From Actinomycetota bacterium (GTDB lineage: Bacteria > Actinomycetota > Geothermincolia > Geothermincolales > RBG-13-55-18), in assembly GCA_028697145.1 (NCBI GenBank), contig JAQVFR010000009.1, positions 1 through 64,000 on the forward strand: 64,000 bases of DNA. The letters run 5' to 3'. Made by a program: the position numbers and the translations under genes. The notes under the pieces are model-generated. The model was not told the DNA's origin and did not search any database. It saw nothing but the letters and a program-made list of their open reading frames with translations. Numbering within the stretch: the stretch's first letter is position 1; each line of letters begins with the position of its first letter. Shown piece by piece: positions 25,051 to 33,280 of this stretch.

Positions 25051-25087
25051 CTTTTTCCACCCCTGATTACATAATATATATTCGCGT

Positions 25088-25164
<77 letters not shown>

Positions 25165-25474
25165 TTATTCAAGCAGCTAAACATCCCCGGAATATCCAGC
25201 GTATGCGAAGCCCCTGACCTTCCGCTGGATTGCTCTCATTCTGTAATCATCCTTTCTTATACGCATAAGGCCTATGCATAGTTCCCCATTGTTCCACCAG
25301 CGCTTAGGTGCTTGGTCTCCTATGAGCATTTTATCCCAGCACAGTGACATAAGGCATCGGTAGCACCTGACGTGGGACGGTGCCGTCGGGCTCTCGACCT
25401 GGTAAAGCGAGTATAATGAAATCTGGCTATAGGACTGGGGAAGTGCATACTGCGAGGAAAGGCGGTTGGTGAAG
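25165..25474 (+). other. Gap of 310 bp after the tRNA gene
   Basis: No coding frame is convincing. A TATAAT (25412-25417) lies 57 bp before the second HEAT gene and is its likely -10 box. I looked for a duplicated tRNA 3' end that would mark an integrated element and saw none. Confidence 0.5.
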
Positions 25475-26359
25475 ATGGCGCTTTTCAGAATAAACCCCAA
25501 GAAGCTGAAGAAGAAGGGTGCCTTCGAACGTTGCGTCAAGGCCCTGGTGGACGCGAACGAGGAAAAGCGGGCCAACGCGGCGGAGGCCCTGGGGGATATC
25601 GGGGACGTCCGTGCGCTGGAGCCCCTCATGGGAGCGCTCGGCGACGAGTGGCTCATCGTGAGGGCGGCGGCGGCGGAGGCCCTGGGGAAGCTGGGCGACG
25701 CGACGGCCGTGCCGAGCCTGATAACCGCCTTGAATGACAGCGACGAGTACGTGCGCAGGGACGCCTCCCAGGCACTGGGGGAGATAGGCGATACCGCGGC
25801 GACGGTCCCTCTCATCGAGGCGCTCAAGGATGACTGGACGACGGTGAGGGCGGCGGCGGCCAAGGCCCTGGGCATGATCGGGGGAGCGGAGATCGTCGAT
25901 CCCCTGCTCGAGGCCCTGCACGACGGCGAGGAACTGGTGCGCAAGGAAGCGGCGGCGGCGCTGAGGAAGGGCGGCAGCACGGGACCGATGCTGTCGGCCC
26001 TGAAGAGCGAGCGCGAGGAGGTGCGACTCGGCGCCGCCGAGGCGTTGGGGGAGATGGGCGAGTCCACGGCGTGCGGGGCCCTCATCTCGAGCCTCCGGGA
26101 CCCTTCCGCCCAGGTGCGCGCGGCCGCAGCCCGCGCTCTCGGAAAGATCGGGGATCCTCGCTCCTCTATACACCTCATCGAGGTGCTGGGAGACGACAGC
26201 AGCGCGGTACGCGTCAACGCCGTCGAAGCCCTGGGCCAAGTGGGTGATTCCGGTGCCGCGGAAGTCCTGCAGGCCTTGATAGACAAGGGCGACAGCGATA
26301 TCAGGCAGGAGGCCTACCGCGCCCTCGAGAAGCTGAAGCGAAGGACCGGCAAGGAATAA
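25475..26359 (+). CDS. HEAT-repeat protein, second (294 aa)
   Basis: About nine HEAT/PBS-lyase repeats fill the chain after a basic leader (FRINPKKLKKKG). The consensus AAAEALGKLGDATAVPSL recurs with a clear 31-residue spacing. Closer in consensus to the giant HEAT protein at 36993 than to the one at 23735. No catalytic domain, signal peptide or TM. GAGGAAAGGCGG precedes the ATG at 25475; an upstream in-frame TTG is less well spaced. Confidence 0.85.
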   Translation: MALFRINPKKLKKKGAFERCVKALVDANEEKRANAAEALGDIGDVRALEPLMGALGDEWLIVRAAAAEALGKLGDATAVPSLITALNDSDEYVRRDASQALGEIGDTAATVPLIEALKDDWTTVRAAAAKALGMIGGAEIVDPLLEALHDGEELVRKEAAAALRKGGSTGPMLSALKSEREEVRLGAAEALGEMGESTACGALISSLRDPSAQVRAAAARALGKIGDPRSSIHLIEVLGDDSSAVRVNAVEALGQVGDSGAAEVLQALIDKGDSDIRQEAYRALEKLKRRTGKE

Positions 26360-26371
26360 CGGGACGGCCCT

Positions 26372-27466
26372 TCATCCCCGCTCGCCGCGCTTCTTCTTTC
26401 CCTCCATGATGGCCAGGCCCATGTTGAGCACGCGGTCGTAGGGATCCTCGCGGTCCTCCCGCAGCGATACGGTGATCGCCTCCGCCTCGCAGCTTCCCGC
26501 GCACAGCCCGCACCCCAGGCATTTCTCCCGGTCCACGGCGGCCGTCTCCCCCACGCTGATGGCGCCCACGGGGCAGCGCTCCAGGCACTCCCCGCAGCCC
26601 GTGCAGGCTTCCTCGTCCACCACCGCCTCGAAGAGGGCGTTCATGAAGCAGCGCTTGTCCAGCCCCTTCTGGACCATGCCCTTCATGGAAGCGCAGCAGC
26701 AGGGGCAGCAGTTGCATATGTTGGAGAGGTGGGTGGTGTTCACCCCGGCGTGGACCAGGCCCGACCCGTCCGCCTCCTCCAGGATGGCGATGGCCTCCTG
26801 CGCGGATATCTCGCGGCCGATGCCGTTCTCTATATAGTATTCGGCGGCGACGCCGAAACTGAGGCAGGTCTCCAGGGGGTGGTCGCATCCCTCTCCGGTC
26901 AGGCGCGCCTCCTTGCGGCATATGCACTCGGCCACGGAGATCACACGCGCCGCCTTTACCTCCTCCACCAGGTTGAGGAATGGGTAGAGGACCATGTCCG
27001 CCTCCACGCTCTCGCCGATAGGGAAGACCCTGAAGCCGGGGACGCCGCTCGCGGCCATCTCGTCCATGTAGGCCGCCTCGTAATAGTCGCGGTAGAGGGA
27101 CGCCAGCTCCGCGTCCATCGTCTCAACGGAGTATTCGTACAGCCCGATCATGAACGGGGCCGTGTTGAAGAAGTTCTTTCCCTCCCTGCGGCCTCGGAAC
27201 ACCAGGCCCTTGCGGGACATGGCGAGGAGTTTCTCCTCCAGTTCCCCCGCATCGCGGCCGCAGCGCGCGGCGATCTGCTCCGCATCCTCGGGCACGGGTG
27301 AGGTGAGCACCGCTATCTCAGCTTCCTCGGGGGTGAAGAGCCTCTTGAGAATCTTTATCTCCACGCCCGATTCCGTGGCCGGGAAACCGAGGGGAAAGCG
27401 GTCGAGGAACTCCTGCAGCGCGCGATAAACGGCGTCTTCCTTTCCGTCAGCATGCCTTCCGGACAT
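26372..27466 (-). CDS. 4Fe-4S protein with additional Cys-rich domain
   Basis: 364 residues. C-terminal dicluster ferredoxin domain: C288/C291/C294/C298 and C316/C319/C322/C326. Before it sits a dense cluster CNCCPCCC (251-258) and a further set C181/C183/C194/C201, so three or more Fe-S clusters are possible. The N-terminal 100 residues look helical, possibly a winged-helix. Likely electron transfer or redox sensing in an anaerobe; partners are not adjacent. AAAGGAGGGCGG precedes the ATG, and the next gene upstream is the subtilase on the same strand, 93 bp away. Confidence 0.75.
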   Translation of the reverse strand: MSGRHADGKEDAVYRALQEFLDRFPLGFPATESGVEIKILKRLFTPEEAEIAVLTSPVPEDAEQIAARCGRDAGELEEKLLAMSRKGLVFRGRREGKNFFNTAPFMIGLYEYSVETMDAELASLYRDYYEAAYMDEMAASGVPGFRVFPIGESVEADMVLYPFLNLVEEVKAARVISVAECICRKEARLTGEGCDHPLETCLSFGVAAEYYIENGIGREISAQEAIAILEEADGSGLVHAGVNTTHLSNICNCCPCCCASMKGMVQKGLDKRCFMNALFEAVVDEEACTGCGECLERCPVGAISVGETAAVDREKCLGCGLCAGSCEAEAITVSLREDREDPYDRVLNMGLAIMEGKKKRGERG

Positions 27467-27559
27467 CCGCCCTCCTTTCCGCACCAGAAACTCCTGCACC
27501 ATACTCTATCACCCGCTCCAGTCCGCAGCTGGCCTGCGCCCATCGGCCCCGAAGGGGCA

Positions 27560-29689
27560 TCAGTAGACCTGGGCGACCAGGGCGAAGGGCTGGGGCGCAA
27601 AGGGCACGTTTCGAGCCTTGAGCTCTATGGTGTAGTCGCCCGTTTTTCCGGAGACGTCCAGCACCACCCGCTCGACGTTGTTAAGAGGGTCACGGGAGTT
27701 CCTGCCATTGGGGTAATATGCGTTGCCGTCGGGGTCGATCACGCGCAGGTCGAGGTCGTTCACGAGATGGAGCCGGGCCTGGGGCAGGGACGGATAATCC
27801 GACCAGGCGAGGGTGATCCGCAGTTCCTTTCCCGCCGTCACCTCCACGCGGAATACGCGCGATTCCTCCAAGCGCATGCCTTCCCTGTCGTCGAGTACCT
27901 TCACCCAGGAGCCCACCTGCCTGAACGCCTCGAGGTCAAGGCCTCCCCAGCCCTCCACCTCGTTCGGTGACGGCGATATCTCGAGATCCTCCTCGCCGTA
28001 CTGGCCGGGAGAGAGTTCTCTGGCCCCGTTCACCAGGAAGGCCTTGAGCATGGCGGCCGACGGTTCCGCCTCAAGCACCTCGGCAAGGGGCAGCCTCATG
28101 GATGCCAGGGACGCCGCGGCATTTGCGGCGGCCATACTGGTGCCGTAGGCCAGGACGTAGCCATCGGTCCCCGACGGCACCGTGCCCGGCGCCTCCGCGC
28201 CCTGCGGCAACGGGAGGGGGACGGCGGTGGCGGGGGCCACCAGGTCCGGCTTGATCCTGCCGTCCCGGGTGGGGCCCCGGGAGCTGAAGGCGGCCATGCC
28301 GGGCTTTTCTCCGACGCTGGAGTCCTCCCGCAGGGGCGCGGCGGGGAAAACCCCGGAGAACATGCTCTCGAGCTGGGAATAGTCGAGGGGCCCTGACTCC
28401 TGCGGCGGCGTGGCGCTCTCGCTGCCCCCCATGCTCAACACGTTCTTTGCCGTCGCGCCGCCCAGCAGGCTGCCCGCGTCCACCCTGCCGTCACCGTCGG
28501 CGTCGGTACCCTCGTTGCCTGCCGCCTCGACGATCGCCATGGACGCGTTCCTCCACACGAAGGCGTCCCGCTGGAAGGCGTATATCCCGTAGGCGCCCAG
28601 CGACTCCTTGCCCTCGGGCACGCTGCCGCTCAGAAGAACCCTCGCCCCGCGCTCGTAGGCGTCCTCCAGCAGGGAATAGAGGGAGAGGGGCTGCGGGGGG
28701 CAGCCCATTCCGTAGCCGGTGGCGTATGCCTCTACGATGAGCCGGGGGGAGGGGACCGACGCGCTTCGCGCCGCGGCCGCTAGGAGGGAAGCGGCCACGA
28801 GCGTGCCGTGCCCGCTCGAGTCCGCGCCCCCGTCCCCCCTCAGCGAGACCAGGGAGGCTACGCTTCCCTCCAGGGCAGCGGGGATGCCCTGGAGGCCGCC
28901 GTTCCCGATCCCGGTATCCATCACGGCGACCTTCTCCGCTTCGCCTCCCGCCGCCTGCCCGTGTATCGTAGCGTATGCGGAGGCGTCTCCGGCACCCGCG
29001 TATGCCGCGGGAAGCGTCCCCGCCGTGCATAGTTCCATCCACTCCACCGCGGGCAGGGAGGCCACCTCCGCGAGGTCACCCACCGCGGCGCGCAGGACGA
29101 TCATGCCGCACCACGCGTCGCTCTGCCACCCGGTGACCTCCACGGGGATCTCCCGCATAGCGCCCAGGGTCTCCTGGAGAGAGAGCGGCGAGAAGAGCTC
29201 CACCAGGATAACCACCTCGCCCCCCTGCGAGAGGCGCAGCTGCAGCGCCGGCGACAGCTTGAAGTACGGCTGGTAAACACCGTGCCAGGCGACGAAGTCC
29301 AGCTCGCGCAGCCGCGAGAGGGCATCACCGTCCATGCTCGCCAGCAGGGTGTTGTAGGGCAGGTAGCCGCGCGGATCTCCCCCGATGCGCCGCAGGTCTT
29401 CCACCCACGCCTCCTTGATGGAGCCCTCGCACTGCACCACGTACAGGGCGGTCGTCTCCGAGGGGTACCCCTCCACCCGGAATGACTCCGGCAGGTCTCC
29501 TACCTCGTATTCCTGGGAATAGATCGCGCCGTTCAGCAGCAGGATGGGAAGTTGCGGGGCGGGGTTTTCCACTTGGGCGAGGGCCATTCCCGCCGGAGCG
29601 CCGGAGGCGATCGCCAGCAAGGCCAGCGCCGCGATCAGGGCACGGCATCTCCGGCGCGACCTTCGCGGGCTCCAAAGCGGGCAACGCAA
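27560..29689 (-). CDS. Secreted S8 family (subtilisin-like) serine peptidase
   Basis: 709 residues. Twin-Arg-rich N-terminus and signal peptide to about residue 39 (GMALAQ). Pro-like region to about 220. Catalytic triad: D258 (VAVMDTGIG), H294 (DSSGHGTLVA), oxyanion N392 (GNEG), S518 (YGTSMAAA). A C-terminal beta-sandwich follows from about 615. The active site is intact. TTG start at 29689 has AGGAGG nine bases upstream; it lies 23 bp after the URO-D gene stop, so the two may share a transcript. Long catalytic-domain inserts (375-460) are unlike typical subtilisins. Confidence 0.9.
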   Translation of the reverse strand: MRCPLWSPRRSRRRCRALIAALALLAIASGAPAGMALAQVENPAPQLPILLLNGAIYSQEYEVGDLPESFRVEGYPSETTALYVVQCEGSIKEAWVEDLRRIGGDPRGYLPYNTLLASMDGDALSRLRELDFVAWHGVYQPYFKLSPALQLRLSQGGEVVILVELFSPLSLQETLGAMREIPVEVTGWQSDAWCGMIVLRAAVGDLAEVASLPAVEWMELCTAGTLPAAYAGAGDASAYATIHGQAAGGEAEKVAVMDTGIGNGGLQGIPAALEGSVASLVSLRGDGGADSSGHGTLVAASLLAAAARSASVPSPRLIVEAYATGYGMGCPPQPLSLYSLLEDAYERGARVLLSGSVPEGKESLGAYGIYAFQRDAFVWRNASMAIVEAAGNEGTDADGDGRVDAGSLLGGATAKNVLSMGGSESATPPQESGPLDYSQLESMFSGVFPAAPLREDSSVGEKPGMAAFSSRGPTRDGRIKPDLVAPATAVPLPLPQGAEAPGTVPSGTDGYVLAYGTSMAAANAAASLASMRLPLAEVLEAEPSAAMLKAFLVNGARELSPGQYGEEDLEISPSPNEVEGWGGLDLEAFRQVGSWVKVLDDREGMRLEESRVFRVEVTAGKELRITLAWSDYPSLPQARLHLVNDLDLRVIDPDGNAYYPNGRNSRDPLNNVERVVLDVSGKTGDYTIELKARNVPFAPQPFALVAQVY

Positions 29690-29712
29690 GAGCAATCTCC
29701 TCCTCGCGCGCC

Positions 29713-30711
29713 TCAAGACATCCCGCCGCGCGGCTTCCAGGCGCGCGCCTCCTCCATCATCGCCTCCAGGTTGCGCACGGGGGTATCGACGGGAACGTCG
29801 CATCCCGTGGAGAGGACGAAGTTGCGCGCCTTGCTGGTGTTGCGCAGCAGGCGCCTTACCTCCCAGCGCACGTCCTCCGGGGTCCCGCGTTGCATGATCC
29901 GCTTGGGGTCGATGTTGCCCAGGACGACCACGCTGGAAAGAATCCTCTCGATCTCGCGCTGGATATTGACCCTGGAGTCGAGGCAGATGCCCTCCGCGCC
30001 GGTCAGGCTCATTTCCTCGAGAAGGTGGGAGACGTCTCCGCAGACGTGCAGCAGGCATATGGCCCCGGAAGACCTTATTATCCCGACCAGGCCGCCCATA
30101 TACGGGCGGTAGAGCGACTCATATTCCTCGGCCTCCAGGGCCTCGGCAGCGGGATCCACCACCACGACGATGTCCGTCCTCGCGGCCAGGGCGGCGGCGT
30201 ATTCGCCCACGATGGAGGTGGTGAAGGCAAGGGGCTCGCTGAGGGTGTCCCCCAGCTTCACGCGGTCGAGCAGTTCGCCGGTCCCCAGCAGCTGCGCGAG
30301 CAGGGTGAGGGGACCGGTCACGTAGGCGCCGCTCATCCTGCCCCCCCTGGCGGAAAGGCCCTCCGCGACCTCGAGGAAGACCGGCATGCGTCCCGCTTTC
30401 TCCGGATCGGGCAGGCCGAGTGCGTAAAACCTATCCAGCATGGGCAGCTTCTGCTGCGCCAGGCTCGGCGGCAGCTTATCGTGGAAGTTCACTCCCAGCC
30501 CCATGGATTCGGCCTCGACGGTGAGGTCGAGGAGGGGGAAAACGATGTCGGGCCGCAGCCTCTCCTCCAGGGATTTCAGCGCCTCCAGCTGCACGGTCGC
30601 ATCGTGCAGCGCCTCGCGCACCGAACGCCCGGCCAGCCTCACGCCGGGATATCCGGCGAGCGGGGCTACCAGGCGATCGCTCCGGCTCATCACCATGTCG
30701 AGAAGATTCAT
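29713..30711 (-). CDS. URO-D/MtaA family protein (probable corrinoid-linked methyltransferase)
   Basis: 332 residues of the uroporphyrinogen decarboxylase superfamily, in the MtaA/CmuA branch. It has the zinc-type motifs LLHVCGD and LSTGCDVPVDTPVRNL. These are typical of methylcobamide:CoM or corrinoid methyltransferases rather than heme decarboxylase. No corrinoid protein gene is near, so the methyl donor is open. The downstream subtilase gene begins 23 bp after its stop, in the same orientation, though they are unlikely to share a pathway. Confidence 0.8.
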   Translation of the reverse strand: MNLLDMVMSRSDRLVAPLAGYPGVRLAGRSVREALHDATVQLEALKSLEERLRPDIVFPLLDLTVEAESMGLGVNFHDKLPPSLAQQKLPMLDRFYALGLPDPEKAGRMPVFLEVAEGLSARGGRMSGAYVTGPLTLLAQLLGTGELLDRVKLGDTLSEPLAFTTSIVGEYAAALAARTDIVVVVDPAAEALEAEEYESLYRPYMGGLVGIIRSSGAICLLHVCGDVSHLLEEMSLTGAEGICLDSRVNIQREIERILSSVVVLGNIDPKRIMQRGTPEDVRWEVRRLLRNTSKARNFVLSTGCDVPVDTPVRNLEAMMEEARAWKPRGGMS

Positions 30712-30841
30712 GCCCCTTGCCCTCCGTATCTACTCGCGTCATGCGGAAGTTCCCATATATCATAACCGTTCGACCGCGGGGAGCCTATATAATAGCCCCA
30801 AGGCACCGTTTTCGCCGCGGAGCGTGGAAGCAGGCGCGATC

Positions 30842-31423
30842 ATGCATCAACAACGGGATGGAGGAGCGGCGGAGGGCGTTCATGCCGCGGAAAGCGGCTC
30901 TATCCCCTCGGGCCGGGGATGGGGCGAGGCCGCGGTCGCAGCGGGCTGTGCGCTGTGCATCCTGGCCGCGGCGGCCCTCCCGTGGGCCAGGGCTGACGCC
31001 ACCTGGAAGAGCATCCTCTCGGGCGAGGATATCGCTCTGGGAACGTTCTCCTTCAAGCTGACGGACAGCGCCTGGCTTGCCGCCGCCCTCATCTGCGCCG
31101 CGGCGCTTTGCCTGGCCGGGCTGTTGTGGAGGCGACACGCCGGGGGCATCGCCGTCGCCTTCTCCCTCCTGCTCCTCGGCGGCTCCGCCGGCTACGTCAT
31201 CAGCCTCGTACAGAAGGCCTATGATTTTCTCGGTTTGTACGAGCGGGCGCTGGAGCTGGTGAGGGGCTTTCCCCTTCTGGGGCCCGTGGTTGAATCCGTC
31301 GTCCGCGAGAGGCTGTCATTGACCGCCTGCCCCCACGCCGGGGTCTATGTCTTCGTGCTCTCCGCCCTGCTCATCCTGGCCGGAGGCCTGCTTATCACGC
31401 GCCGCCGCCGCGCTGCTGTATAA
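30842..31423 (+). CDS. Membrane protein with four TM helices
   Basis: 193 residues; hydrophobic segments near 33-50, 78-98, 103-125 and 168-188. No recognised domain. Low-complexity Arg-rich C-terminus. The ATG at 30842 lacks a strong ribosome site; a TATAAT at 30788-30793 fits a promoter. Its stop overlaps the -10 box of the cupin gene. The longer reading frame upstream is not coding. Confidence 0.6.
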   Translation: MHQQRDGGAAEGVHAAESGSIPSGRGWGEAAVAAGCALCILAAAALPWARADATWKSILSGEDIALGTFSFKLTDSAWLAAALICAAALCLAGLLWRRHAGGIAVAFSLLLLGGSAGYVISLVQKAYDFLGLYERALELVRGFPLLGPVVESVVRERLSLTACPHAGVYVFVLSALLILAGGLLITRRRRAAV

Positions 31424-31424
31424 T
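31419..31424 (+). promoter_or_regulatory. -10 box directly before the cupin gene
   Basis: TATAAT lies seven bases before the ATG at 31432, inside the last codons of the preceding gene; no ribosome site lies between. Confidence 0.4.
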
Positions 31425-31431
31425 GATGCCC

Positions 31432-31773
31432 ATGAAGATAGTCCATTACACCGACGTGCCGGCCGAGAATCCGGGCGGGGAGACCCGGGGCGTCACCGTC
31501 CGCTGGGTCGTTTCCGAACAGGACGGAGCCCCCAACTATTACATGCGGGTCTTCGAGATAGCGCCCGGGGGTTATTCCCCCCGGCACAGCCACTCCTGGG
31601 AGCACGAGATATTCATCCTCTCCGGCGAGGGCGAGATGGTTTCGGAGGACGGGAACGCGGTCGTGGGGCCGGGTACTGCCGTCTTCATCCCCGGCGGGGA
31701 ATCTCACCAGATAAGGAACGGCGGCGAACAGCTCCTGCGCTTTATCTGCACCATCCCCTCCACCGGAACCTGA
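31432..31773 (+). CDS. Cupin-domain protein
   Basis: 113 residues with both cupin motifs: HSHSWEHEIFILSGEG (two His plus Glu) and PGTAVFIPGGESHQI (final His). The metal-binding set is complete, so it is likely a small metal-dependent sugar- or small-molecule-binding cupin. The start at 31432 is chosen because two earlier ATGs overlap the -10 box. Related genes often act in carbohydrate or antibiotic resistance pathways, but nothing near fixes its role. Confidence 0.8.
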   Translation: MKIVHYTDVPAENPGGETRGVTVRWVVSEQDGAPNYYMRVFEIAPGGYSPRHSHSWEHEIFILSGEGEMVSEDGNAVVGPGTAVFIPGGESHQIRNGGEQLLRFICTIPSTGT

Positions 31774-31846
31774 GCTGCCATAACGACTCCCGTCTCGAGA
31801 GACCGTTACCCCGAGGCCTGGTCAGCCGCAATGCCGCCGCTGTCCC

Positions 31847-32110
31847 CTACTTGAGCATGGCCTCGCCTTTTTCCTCCATCTCCTCGAGGAGCGTGTAATA
31901 ATTCGGCAGCTCGTTGAGGTGTGCGAGGGCTATCTTCGCGGTCATGATGGGGTCGTCGTCGCTGACGTTGGTGGCGGGATCGACGGTGCCATGCTCCAGC
32001 TCCACGTTGATGCCCATGTAGAACTCGTTGGCGTCGTATTTGTCGGACAGCCCCAGGCTGTCCAGTATCCTGGCCGCCTCTTCCCTGCTGAATCTCTTCT
32101 CGCCGCTCAT
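31847..32110 (-). CDS. DUF5661-like small protein
   Basis: 87 residues, acidic and soluble. The segment FYMGINVELEHGT, then DPIMTAKIALAHL and NELPNYYTLLEEME, matches my memory of the DUF5661 pattern; function is unknown. AAAGGAGAGCGGAG precedes the ATG. It stands alone between the cupin and the second phosphoesterase. Confidence 0.6.
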   Translation of the reverse strand: MSGEKRFSREEAARILDSLGLSDKYDANEFYMGINVELEHGTVDPATNVSDDDPIMTAKIALAHLNELPNYYTLLEEMEEKGEAMLK

Positions 32111-32300
32111 CTCCGCTCTCCTTTCTCCTTGCCCGGCAGCGCTCATCGCGCACGGGCCGACCTTCACTGCGCCCTGCATTCCGCCAACAAGATTCTGCCC
32201 GCTCGCCCCCTTCCGGGCAATGATCCACGCCATGCGCCACGCGCGGCCTCCGCCGCGCCCGGTCAGCGGCTTGATGGCGTTCGGTGGCGCTCGATCGCGC

Positions 32301-33197
32301 TCAGGGGCTGCCCTCGGGCAGAAAATCGTCGCGGTCGATGAGGTGGATGATCTCCAGGCAATCCTTCACCATGTCCTGGTATTTGCGCTGTTCCCCGCCC
32401 AGGTATCCCACCGGGCACCGCACCGCCCTGATGTCCCTCACCAGCAGGTCCCTCTTGTCGTGGATATGCCCCGAGATGGAGACGGTCACCTTATCGTGGG
32501 CGAAGAGTATGCCGCTGGTGTCGCGCGAACCCGGGAAGGGGGCGCCCTCCACCGAGAGCTCGGAGAAAGGGGGGTAGTGGGTCACCACCACGATCTCGCT
32601 GACGAGGGGCTCCCGCTCGAAACCGTCTATATCCTGGTCGAGGCGGAGGTTGAACTCGCGCGCCACCTCCACGTCGGGCCTTCTGACCGGCCACAGCGTG
32701 CCTTCCATCATCATGGATATATCGCTCCAGCAGGCCCAGCGCATATCGTTCCACACGCTGTCCAGGAGATAATGGTGCGCGCGGGAAAACGCGCTGGGAA
32801 CGGCGCTGGGGCCGGCGTGATCGTACCATCCTATGCTCCCCACGAAGCCTACCCCGCCGACGATCATGGGCTCCATCCACAGGGGGACGAACTGGTTGTG
32901 CCGACATGCGTCGGGCAGGTAGAAATAGTACTTCTCGTAGGAATCGTGGCCTCCCTCCTGCATCTCCTCGGAGAGGACCCAGATGTCCTGGTTCCCGGGG
33001 ACGAAGAGCTTGGGGCATTGCAGCCCCGCGAAGCACTCCAGGGTATATTCCAGGTCGCCGATCTCGGGGCTGACATCCCCGGCGATGATGAAAACGTCCG
33101 GGTCTATCATCTTGAGGATCTCAGCGAGATAGGGGATCAGCTCCCAGTTGCGCTGCGATATGTCAACATGCAGATCACTGGTGTAGGCGATTCTCAC
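32301..33197 (-). CDS. Metallophosphoesterase with variant GNQD block
   Basis: 298 residues. Blocks: TSDLHVDIS (first Asp and His), AGDVSPEIG (second Asp), PGNQDIW in place of GNHE/D, VVTHYPP and SGHIHDK. The third block keeps Asn but replaces the His that normally assists catalysis with Gln, so activity may be altered or lost. GTG start at 33197. It is convergent with the DUF5661-like gene's strand neighbour and follows the histidine kinase gene on the minus strand. Confidence 0.8.
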   Translation of the reverse strand: MRIAYTSDLHVDISQRNWELIPYLAEILKMIDPDVFIIAGDVSPEIGDLEYTLECFAGLQCPKLFVPGNQDIWVLSEEMQEGGHDSYEKYYFYLPDACRHNQFVPLWMEPMIVGGVGFVGSIGWYDHAGPSAVPSAFSRAHHYLLDSVWNDMRWACWSDISMMMEGTLWPVRRPDVEVAREFNLRLDQDIDGFEREPLVSEIVVVTHYPPFSELSVEGAPFPGSRDTSGILFAHDKVTVSISGHIHDKRDLLVRDIRAVRCPVGYLGGEQRKYQDMVKDCLEIIHLIDRDDFLPEGSP

Positions 33198-33280
33198 ATC
33201 GGCAACCCCCGGGCTATAACGGATACCAGGTTTATTCTAATGCATGGAGGTGTTCATAACGAGAGCCGGTCCCGGTCGCA

